Below are positions 55,050-64,000 of a stretch of 64,000 bases of DNA, one piece after another. Each line of letters begins with the position of its first letter. The stretch's first letter is position 1. Below the pieces are notes generated by a model. It saw nothing but the letters and a program-made list of their open reading frames with translations, was not told the origin of the DNA and made no database searches. The stretch covers positions 4,416,501-4,480,500 of the forward strand of contig JAHQIY010000001.1 in NCBI GenBank assembly GCA_019054805.1. The letters are read 5' to 3'. The DNA comes from Brachionus manjavacas (lineage: Eukaryota; Rotifera; Eurotatoria; Ploima; Brachionidae). The position numbers were made by a program, and so were the translations under genes.

Positions 55050-55200
55050 TAACATTCGGTCAACTAATCGTTCATAAGACCTGAGAACAAGAATTGTTCC
55101 ATTAACAGATAAGCCGTAGTTTATCTAAGCGACTAGCACTTGTAAACTTTGATTTTTTCATTATAAATCATATCAAGTTTTTTAATGACAGTTTTTAAAA
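55050..55200 (-). repeat. Copy D (right arm) of the long-inverted-repeat family
   Basis: The complement reads the family block: CTAGTCGCTTAGATAAACTA, then AACAATTCTTGTTCTCAGGT and a TGAAC-like end. It faces the left arm at 51.8-52.3 kb across the hAT relic and minisatellite. Confidence 0.5.
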
Positions 55201-55209
55201 CTGAATTTT

Positions 55210-56845
55210 TGTTAATTCGGTTTCATGTAAACTGTTTACATTTGTCAAAAAAATCTTAAACATTTTAGTTAAATAATAAAAAACAAAAAAAAACAGATTA
55301 ATTTGGTTATTTAAAATAGTTTTGATCATGTGATAGAGATCATGTACTTCAAGCAGACATTTAGAAGTATACTCTGAAAGCTATTTACAAAGTAAAGTTC
55401 ATCTTAGATAAAATGACTGATAGACTAAAAGGTAATAAAAATGAAATTGACTTTCCTCATCATAAAATTTAGCGATAAATTCTATATAAAAAAAAATTAT
55501 TTATATTTTCATCCTTTGAAACTTTGATAGTTAAAAATTTTTTTTCAGTTGTCGATTATTTTAGGACACTTCTGTTAAAAGAAAATTTAATCAACATTTT
55601 AATTCACTCGACTAAAAAATAACTATAAAACAATATAAAATTTTTATTTTTTTTTGCCAAAGTCGGTTAAATAAAAAAAATCGTCTTTGCTGAAAATATG
55701 GTTTGAAAATATTATTTAAAATTTTTTTTACATATTTAAATTTTATTTAGACTAAAGTCGATTTAAAAGAAAAACGAGTCGACTCGAGTCGGAAAATGGT
55801 TAGAAAGAAACAAAGCCAAAAACTTCAAAACACCAATATATAAAAAAATATTTTCAAAGATAAATAGAAGAAATTTTGCTTGATTATAGTGTATAAAATA
55901 TAAGCTTTAATGGTATTTTTCAAATGGAAATCTAAGTTATAATCTGATAAATTAACGGGTGTTCAATAAAGGTTGGCGCGAGTTTGTTTTCGATTAAATC
56001 TAGTGATTGGTTCATCGAAAATATATTGAAATTTTATAATTATATACACTAGACCTTAATGATTACAAAACACTTAGTATAATGTATCTGCTTTGTTTAT
56101 ACCGGAAATAAACGGCATAACCTTGACTACACCTAAATAATCTCAATGTCCTTCGAGTAAATGATATTATTTTATTAAGTTTTATTTATCATCTGATAGA
56201 TAATCAAACAAGTATCAAGATGATATATAGATCTTTTATTTAATACATTCGGTTTAAAAGATACACTCAAAAAACCCTAAAATTTTAGCCATTTTTAAAA
56301 AAGTAAAAAATTTGGTATATTTTTGATTTTGATCGCATAACTTTTGAACGGAACTAGATATTTACACCAAATTTTGAAAAATTTTATAAATTTGATTCAA
56401 CTTAATAAAAAAGTAAAAATTTTATTATTATTATTATTTTCTTCACTTTTTTATATAATCGTTTTAATGAAAAATATATGGTAGTCTTTAAGTCAAATTT
56501 TATTTATAATTACTTAGTTCAAAGTTTATGTGCTTAAATTAAAGCTAATAAAATACATTGTTTTTCCAATTAACATTTTTATTTCAAAATTTTATTTAGT
56601 AAGATGGCCTTACCGTGTGTAGGATTGCCGAGCATATTTACTCGGTTTGCAGGATTTTCACCCGATTTTCCCGAAAATTTAAGTTTTCTATTAAGATTCT
56701 TCTTATTTTATTCAATAGTAATAAAATAATTAATTTCATTAAAATAAATTTTCAACTTTTGAATATAAACTTAAATATTTTATTAATATAATTAAATTTA
56801 TAAATGAATTATTTAAGTTTTTTTTTAAAATTTTTTTTTTATATA
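55210..56845. other. AT-rich stretch, no gene recognised
   Basis: Includes short patches such as GGATTTTCACCCGATTTTCCCG near 56660 that may be repeat-derived. No coding frame of interest. Confidence 0.4.
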
Positions 56846-56849
56846 TTTT

Positions 56850-57060
56850 AATTCTGAAGAATCATTAGTTGAGTTCAGATTAACAAATAAATTAATTAAT
56901 TATTTAAAAATTAAAAGATGAATTTTCAATATTTTTTTAAAATTTCAAAAAAAAAAAAAACTCATTCAAGTGTTAAGAAGAGTTTTATTTCAATTATGAA
57001 GATTTCAAATTAAAAATGTAGGGAATAATTTATCAAAAAATAAAATTTTCTTTAATAAAT
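56850..57060 (+). repeat. Worn copy of the hairpin motif and right-arm block
   Basis: CTGAAGAATCATTAGTTGAG (56854 onward) followed by AACAAATAAATT and a TTTTCAATATTTTTTTAAAA tract, as in 7519-7620. It is diverged. Confidence 0.5.
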
Positions 57061-57434
57061 AAAAATCCCAGATTTAACAAAATTAATGCGATATTTTTAG
57101 GGAAACGGGTAAAATCGATACAAATCGGTTTAATGGGTTATTTTTTGCGTCAATGGGGTGAAACCCGTTAACCCCAGGAATTCACCCGGTTAAAGATTAG
57201 CACCTTGATTTTTGACAGCTGTTATCTTTTATTTTATTTAGATGAATTAGCACAAGATAAGTAAGCTGTCTTATTAGGTTTGTTTGGATCAAACTTTTTT
57301 ATGGTAAAAATCGGCTAAAATCAAATTTAAAATTTGACTAAATCTCACTAATTGCCACTGGATTTTTTTTAAAGTAATTTTTCAGCCTCAAAAAGATAAG
57401 AACATATCAAATTTTTTAATAATTTACATTAGAT

Positions 57435-57526
57435 AAGTGTTATTAACATTAGAAATCTTAAATTAAAAGAGCTTTTTATTCTACGTACCCTCTATTAATT
57501 TAAGATATCTAATGTTAATAACACTT
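57435..57526. repeat. 31-bp inverted repeat with 30-nt spacer
   Basis: AAGTGTTATTAACATTAGAA (57435 onward, 31 bp) is inverted at 57496-57526 with one mismatch. No ORF or target duplicate. Could be a small foldback element. Confidence 0.8.
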
Positions 57527-57849
57527 TTCAAAAGTTGTCACCATGTTAAATATTAACATAATTTCCCAATCTTACAAAAATCAATTAAATAATGCCGACT
57601 GGTGTTTTTGATGTCGGTCAACAATCAAAAAAGTTTGATTATTTTATTTTTTTATTTTTTTTTTCATAAATTACACCCCATTTGAAATAAAGACTATTTG
57701 TCTATTATAAGACTTCAAACTTACATGCTTAAAAAAAAAAATACATAATTACTATTTTTATAATTATAAATAATTTAATTTTCAACTTATTATATTTGTT
57801 TATTTGTAAATTTTTTTTTGTATTTTTTCCTTCTTTTAGACACATCGAA

Positions 57850-60800
57850 TTTCATAAAGTGGTCGATAAAGGAGAGAGGTGTGCTGTGCCCAATTAACCA
57901 TCTCTAAATGTTATCAACATTCTCAAGTCCGGTCCAAGAGGATAGCGATCCAAGCTGACTGACTGGATATATTTTATTTTCCTTACTACAGGGCATACTA
58001 TCATCAAAAAAGAATTCTAACCAGTAATTTTAATTCAGTGGTTCTTTCTTTTAGGTTCCCCATACAGTATTTTATCAATTTAAAAATACAATTTTAAATG
58101 TTTTTCCTATCTTCTAGTTTGATTTTTCTTAGTTTCTCTTCTATTAATTCCTTGTTTAATAACCGACGCGATCCTAATATATCCTTTATATTTTTATTGA
58201 ATTTATTTGGTCGATTTATTTTTTCTTCATTGTTTTTGAGTAATACAGATGTGAATTCATTTTCGAGGAGTCTTTTATAAAAGCATAGTTTTGTTTTACT
58301 TATTTTTGATTTCACTGGTTGAGTGCGTATCAGGTATAGGTTAGTCGTCTTAGATCTTTTCCCTAACAAAACTTCTCCTTAATCATTGGGTTTCCTAACA
58401 CAAAAACACAAATATTCTATTTTTTCCACCCATTCAATTTCTTCTCCGCATAAGAATAGTGGTATGTATTCATTTATAATCCATTGATGCTCATTAATTG
58501 TGTTTTAGTAGGTAAAAACTTTATTTTGGATCGAATTCCAAAATTCTCAAACTTCTTTAATACTTTTTTCATTTTTTTTATTGAATCGGTCATTAAAAGT
58601 AAATCATCGGCATACATTAGTATGCCTGTTTTGATTCTATCTATATCTACGATAAGATCAGTGTCCATTATTTCATTAATTAAATCCTCTTAGTATATCG
58701 AAAAGAGTTTTGGTGATAATGGATCGCCTTGTTTAACGCCTATAGTAGTTTTGAAGATTGAAGAAATTTCATTCTTGTTTTGAACGATTGCAATTGATTC
58801 GCCGTAATAAGTTTTGAGCACTCTCTAAATTTCAGGATCAATTTTTCCTATCAGTCTTTTAAGCATTATTTCTCTCTTTACTTTATAAAAGGCTTTACTT
58901 GCGTCTATTGCAAAGATAAAGAGTTTATTTTTCTTCATTTCAAAAGGTTCTATGTTTTCTGTCAGTGTTAAGATACCATAGTTGGTAGAACTTTTTGATT
59001 CTTAGCCAAATTGTGTTTGAGCATCTTGGTGTGTTTCTCCAAGTTGGTGAAGAACGTATTTTTCGAAAAGATTGGCTATCGTATCGGATATTGTAATCGG
59101 TCTTACGTTATAATTATCATCTTTATTGCTTTCACTCTTTTAAGGATAGGAAGAATCTTCCCCACGTTGAAAAGTATGGGATTCATTGTTCATGTCTGAA
59201 AATCTAGACCAATTTCCCTTAGGAAGCTTCTCAATTATTTTTTTAGTTATTCCGGGTTAACTTCGATTGATTCAGCATCAAACATTGCATTGATTTCTTT
59301 TTCGTAGATATTAATCTCTTTGACAGCTTCATCTCTTTCTTCTTTTGATAAGTTTGACTATGGTTATTTAAGAGATCTTCAAAGCTTTCATTAAGTTTGT
59401 CAATAATTAATTTCACGGTCTCATCTTTTTTTCTGTTCCTTCTCTTTTTCTTCCAGAATTTATTTCTGTTGGGGTAGAAAAGCGTGTCAATTCTTCTGAG
59501 TGCAATGTTTTCATTTATTTTCACTTTTTCTCGTTGTTTTTTCTGAAATTGTTTTTGTCAATTTTTATTTGTTCTTCACACTCTTTTGATAAAAATTTGC
59601 TTGCTTTTCAATTTAGATATGATTACTATGTTTTTTAATGTTTTCATTTCTTTGTCCCACCAGATTTTTGATTTGGTATGTTTTATGTATATATTGAGTT
59701 TGTTTTGATTTTTTGATGTTATATCATTAATCGAACTTCCTAATTGATTAATAATTTCAGTTAAGATTACTTTCGAATTGACTAAATTTATTGAGTTCAA
59801 GCTCGTTGCAAAACTTTTTTGGTTTAATTTTGACTTAAGTAATTCGGCATAAGCATTTCAAGGTTATGCCAATCGATATTATTTCCATATTGAATTCTTT
59901 CTTGCTTTCTGAGTGATTTATCATTGTTTTCTTTTTCAAAAATTGAAATGTTTTTTAGGTAATATTTGATGGATAGATGGTCACTTCTATTGATTTGGTC
60001 CTAGATTTTATTTAGTATTTTAACCTGTTCTACTTTGTTTTGCAGGTTTTCATTTATAAGTACATGGTCTATTCTACTTAAAGGCTTCACTAATAGTTTT
60101 TTATTGATTTCATTCTCATTATTTTTCTTTGTGTTGGCTTTTTTAAAGGTGTAGTCGGTTTGTTGACAATTTAAATGATCAAAAATTGTGAGATTTTCAT
60201 TTTCAATAAAAAGATTGAAAAAATCTGTAAAATTAGACTTTTTATTTATGTAAGTATTGAAATATCAAAGAATGCAGATATCAGCGATTTTGTCTTTCTA
60301 ATAAATTTTGTCCATAAGATCAATAATCTGACCAATTAGAGATTCATTTTTTATCACAGAATCAGTAGGTCCCTCAAAATTCCTCCAACTGAATATTCAG
60401 GTGCCATTGAAGATTTGTAAATTAATTTAAAGTTATTATTCAGTAAATTTTTCGCCTTTTTGATGTCTTTAGCCATGTTTCTTGCAAAATGATATCATAT
60501 TGATTTGTGAGGCAGTTTACGTAGAGATAGTCTCCTATTAAGTCCTTACAATTAAGTTTGTACACTCTAAGAGTGTTTTTTTGTTTTTTACTTTGGTTGA
60601 TTGTCGACTGAAGAAGTGTTGTTTCTTTGTTTCGTGTTGATTTCCGTGACATTACGGTATTTGTTTGCATTCGAGATGGTTTTGGGATATCAGGAGATCT
60701 TTCATTTTTAAAATATGATTGCTTTTCTTTTAATGATCTTACATTTTCTTTATGTACATTCCTAATCACTCTTCTTACTGAATTATTAGGTATGACATGT

Positions 60801-61700
60801 ATATCAGCCTCATTTGTGTTGGCATCTTTACATTTTTCACGTAAGCATTTAAAATTGTGTTTTTGAACTATTGTCAAATCAGGGTTTAAGGATATTCTTT
60901 GAAATGCATTTTTCACAGATCTTTGTTTCTTTGCTTTAGATAATATCTCATTTCGAGTGACTCCATCGTTAATTTAATTTAGATAGGGCTAGTTGTATCA
61001 GATTCTGATTTAGGTTTAAATCGGATGACAAATTTTTCAGTTTTTTTACCATCATTAATGAACTCTAAAATCTTATAAATTTCTTCTTCACCATTCTTTT
61101 TTCGATCAAGCGCTTCTTTTTTCTTTGATATTTTGACCCCAAAAACACAATCAGGTTTTTTTTTCTTCTCTTTTGTTCGTTTATTTCATCAAATGCATCA
61201 TTTAGGACATTAATTTGATATTCACTCATTGGAGGTTTCTGGTTCGACCTCTGGTCAGGCTTTTAAACTTTTTAGCGATTGTTACCCAAGATGGTGCGCT
61301 ATTGGCTATTTGTGATATTGGTGGTGATGGTAAGGAAATAAAATTCGTTTCCAAAGATGATATTCTTCCTTCGAGAGCTTTAACAAGTTTCTTCTGTTCG
61401 ATAACATACGTATCGTACGTGTTTGTAACTAGGACTTTGTTAACGAGATCGTTCAGATTATTTGTCAGCTTATTATAGGGACTTTTGGGGTTCATTCTCT
61501 ATTTCTAAGTATGAGAACCTTTGTTCTGGCAGCTTTATCCGATTCATCGTCATATAGAGGTGAAATGTCAACTTCATTGATAGGTCTTGTTTTCAATTTT
61601 TTATTAGCTTGATTGCTTATCACATTTAGATTCATTTGCGTTAAAGAGGAGTGGCTGGACCATCTGATGCCTCCATTGATGTCTCCAAGTCCGACAAAAA
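57850..61700 (-). mobile_element. Near-full-length LINE (ORF1, APE endonuclease, RT), inactivated
   Basis: Minus strand, 5' to 3'. ORF1: QANKKLKTRPINEVDISPLY, then a coiled coil (LNDLVNKVLVTNTYDTYVIE) at 61640-61226, and a basic region at 60916-60600. Endonuclease: VYKLNCKDLIGDYLYVNCL, YDIILQETWLK (60530), RIDHVLIN and SDHLSIKYYL (60060-59960). Linker: SKIWWDKEMKTLKN, KINENIALRRIDTLFYPNRN. RT: PITISDTIANLFEKYVLHQL (about 59090), FAIDASKAFYKVKREIML (58900), GVKQGDPLSPKLFSIY (58730), ILMYADDLLLMTDSIKK (58620). The tail runs to about 57850. ORF1 and the endonuclease start lie close together and several frameshifts split the frames. The YADD active site is intact. Confidence 0.85.
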
Positions 61701-62340
61701 TAATTTTAATTAATGTTAATTTAATATTTTCAAATTAATTAATTAGATTTTATTTTGTCTTGTGTAGCTATTTCTCTAAAAATTATTTTTTTATTTATTT
61801 TGAAACTTATTAAAAAAATAACTCAATGCTAATTAAAACTTATTCAAGATAAGAAATTTTCTTACTGTAACCATAAGAATATTTGAAATAGTGAACGAAA
61901 GCTAATTATAAAACTGTAATAGCAAAAAAAAAACATTTTAGTTTTAACAATAAGGATAAATACAAAATCAACGATATATATTTTCGATAAGAAAAGATAA
62001 AAAGCTTACTGCAATTAAAAAAATTTACGATACTTAGGGAAAAATTTGCGAGAATTAAAGATCTAATCGATAATACTCGTTTTTGTATCGGATCGGTAAA
62101 AGAATTATTTAAAAAAACAAAATATCAAAACTATATTAAAGAAGATGCAGTAAAAACAATAATTGAATTTCAAGGAACTCTAAGGAAATATCAAGCAAAT
62201 ATTAACCTTTTAAAAAAAATTAAAAAAAAAAGCTAGTATTATTAATCAGTAAAATTGTGTATTAAACTAAAATTCACTTTGGCTACTAATAATATTAGTT
62301 TTAATGCCATTATTTTATCTTATACTAATTAAAAAATTGT
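61700..62340. other. AT-rich spacer between LINE and SINE
   Basis: No gene was recognised; a plus-strand basic patch near 62010-62220 (RIKDLIDNTRFCIGSVKELF-like) is too short to call. Confidence 0.4.
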
Positions 62341-62344
62341 CCTT

Positions 62345-62600
62345 TTTCGATCCTAGCCGATAATAAATAGGCGCTCATCTCCTTTTCTAGTACCTTTAGG
62401 AATAACGGCTCCGATCTGTCACAGAGGTTACTGCATCGAGTTGATCATCTACACCGCAATTATTACCTTGTCGAAAACCGTTCGCCCTATTTCTATGATA
62501 AAAGGGTTTTTTCACCCTCAGCCCGTTTTGCGGTCTCGATCCTCTGCTTGCATGACTAACACGCAAACCTTTTGGCTTTACGTGCTTTAATTAATTAATC
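62345..62600 (-). mobile_element. tRNA-derived SINE, minus-strand copy
   Basis: The complement starts with a tRNA-like head (AAAGCCAAAAGGTTTGCGTG as A-box region; GGATCGAGACC as B box, close to the GGTTCGANNCC consensus). It continues with blocks shared with 38151-38450: TTGCGGTGTAGATGATCAAC, CAGTAACCTCTGTGACAGAT, CGGAG and GATGAGCG. This copy keeps the better B box, the other the better A box. Confidence 0.75.
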
Positions 62601-62604
62601 TTAG

Positions 62605-63325
62605 TGGTAACTTAATTAAATAAAACATTTGACAACACCGATGATGCTGAAAAAGTATATCATAGGAAAATTTATCAAATATGTCGAAGGATCGAAAGTA
62701 CCTGATCGATGCAATCGGAAAAAAAACGCGACCAACAATAAAAGGCAAATATTCTATACATTGCAATAACCGGAACTATTTCCATTTATTTTTGGGCGAA
62801 TCTCTATCAATGGGCTAATGAATCGAAGTAAATTGAACCAAATATGATACAGGAAAAAAAAATAATTTATTAAAAAACAATTTTTTGTTAATTTTTTTGG
62901 AAAACTTTGGAATTCTTTAAAGGAAAAATGTTTGACTGAAAAAGAAATGAAAGCTGTTTTACAAAAAGATGGAAATTAGTCAAACGGTTTATTAATTTTT
63001 TAAAAATATATTAATAATAATAATAATAATAATAATATGCTAGCTAGCAAGCTAGACTTGCGAAGATGGGAAACAGTAGGATCCCATCTATGGTAACTGT
63101 GGTATGTAATAATAACAATAAAAAAAAAAAACTATACTACTTCATACTTTCATATACTTCATATATTAGATCAGCATTGCATTTTGAATTTTAAATTAAT
63201 CTTTTTCTTTTTTCTCCTTTTTTCTTCTTTTTTTATTCTTTCTACTAGTTAGATTTTTAGACTGATCCAATCAAGCAAATTAACCAGATTAATCAAGCTT
63301 CATAAGATTTCAATCAAGGTAACTC
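62605..63325. other. AT-rich spacer with a TAA microsatellite
   Basis: TAA/AAT triplets run at 63008-63037, followed by TGCTAGCTAGCAAGCTAGAC. No gene recognised. Confidence 0.5.
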
Positions 63326-63330
63326 AGATT

Positions 63331-64000
63331 CTTTTTTTTTTTTTTTCAATCCGGTCTGGTAGTATGACCCAATCTGTTTTCATCATAACTGACGATTGTT
63401 CTTCGTTAGGTCACCATTCCCTCGTATCGATTCTACCGAGCCTCATGACTTCATCCATGGTATGTTTCTCCTTACGTCTGTACTTATCTAGTCTGTTCTT
63501 GAATTGGATATAGACTGAACGATCTCTTGGGGTAGGGCGTTCCATGGCATAGTCCCTCTATAAGTGAAAAAGTGCTCTCTCAGTTGGCTGTTGGCTGGAA
63601 GTGGTCGGACAAAGCTGTGCTGGTTGGAGCTTCTTCTTGTTCTACCGTTGACTTTGGCATACAGGGTTATGTGCCAGTTTACAATGTTGGTGCCTGTGTA
63701 ACATTTATAGAATTGGATAAGATCACCTCTTGTCCTCCTGTCCTCCAGGGAGGTCAGATTCAGTTTCAACAGTCTCTCACTGTAGTCAAAGTTTTTAAAC
63801 TGTTTGACCAATTTGGTAGTTCTCCTTTGGACATTCTCTATGGAGGTGATATCACTCCTTAGATGTGGTGACCAGGCCACAGCGGCGTATTCTAGATTTG
63901 GGCGGACAAGGGTGGTGTAGAGGGTTCTGAAGATGGTCGGTGTCCAGCATTTGAATGTCTTTCTAAGGATACTTAATGCACTTGTTGCTTTTGACACCGC
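63331..64000 (-). mobile_element. 3' end of a CR1/L2-like LINE, continuing past the window edge
   Basis: Minus strand from the window edge: SKATSALSILRKTFKCWTP, TLVRPNLEYAAVAWSPHL, IENVQRRTTKLVKQFKNFDY, LTSLEDRRTRGDLIQFYKCY, GTMPWNALPQEIVQSIS, then after a one-base frameshift near 63500 QFKNRLDKYRRKEKHTMDEV ending in GRIDTREW and a stop (about 63410). A short 3' untranslated part ends in a poly-T run on the plus strand (63331-63346), the element's A-tail. GC content is far above background, suggesting a young copy. Confidence 0.85.

Noticed and set aside
63572..63862. 96-codon plus-strand frame
   Set aside because: Antisense to a LINE ORF2 end with conserved protein blocks on the minus strand.
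1..64000. Bacterial, viral or organelle contamination
   Set aside because: Spliced animal genes with short GT-AG introns occur in several places, and LINE and hAT relics run throughout; no operon-like or organelle gene blocks were seen.

Overview
The window is strongly AT-rich animal DNA. Genes carry short GT-AG introns (about 45-130 bp), sit in small clusters, and are separated by long AT-rich stretches full of decayed transposons. The gene set (two cilium genes, a PDF-receptor-like class B GPCR, Mediator and RTRAF subunits, divergent intronless rhodopsin-like GPCRs) indicates a metazoan, probably a protostome. The compact introns, AT bias and the mixture of CR1/Jockey-like LINEs, Ty3/gypsy, hAT, Tigger and Tc1/mariner remnants fit a monogonont rotifer such as Brachionus. 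That taxonomic guess is inference; I could not search databases.

Layout. 0-11 kb is transposon debris: gypsy gag and protease pieces, a zinc-knuckle ORF1 fragment, a LINE remnant, a Tigger/pogo element and a 72-bp coding minisatellite. 11.5-17 kb holds two paralogous, same-strand, intronless GPCR genes with LINE fragments between them. 17-29 kb is mostly non-genic: a MITE candidate, a gypsy pol relic, and a LINE split by a DD37E Tc1/mariner element that itself contains a 347-bp palindromic insert. 29.4-36.3 kb is the main gene cluster: BBS10-like (minus) head-to-head with ARL2BP (plus), a small possible secreted ORF with a TATA-Inr promoter, and an 11-exon class B GPCR. 36-44 kb has a tRNA-like SINE, a LINE RT fragment, a long-inverted-repeat element and a LINE ORF1. 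44.2-46.2 kb is a second head-to-head pair, MED19 (minus) and RTRAF (plus). 48.0-48.7 kb is an intronless gene for an unrecognised, probably disordered protein. 49-64 kb is LINE, hAT and SINE material.

Seven host genes are well supported: two GPCRs, BBS10-like, ARL2BP, the class B GPCR, MED19 and RTRAF. The 234-aa ORF is probable. The two divergent pairs are functionally coherent: both products of one act in cilia, and both products of the other work with RNA polymerase II. The most unusual structure is the palindromic insert at 27.57-27.91 kb. It consists of two 160-bp tandem units that are identical by eye except that a hairpin loop is in opposite orientation in the two copies.
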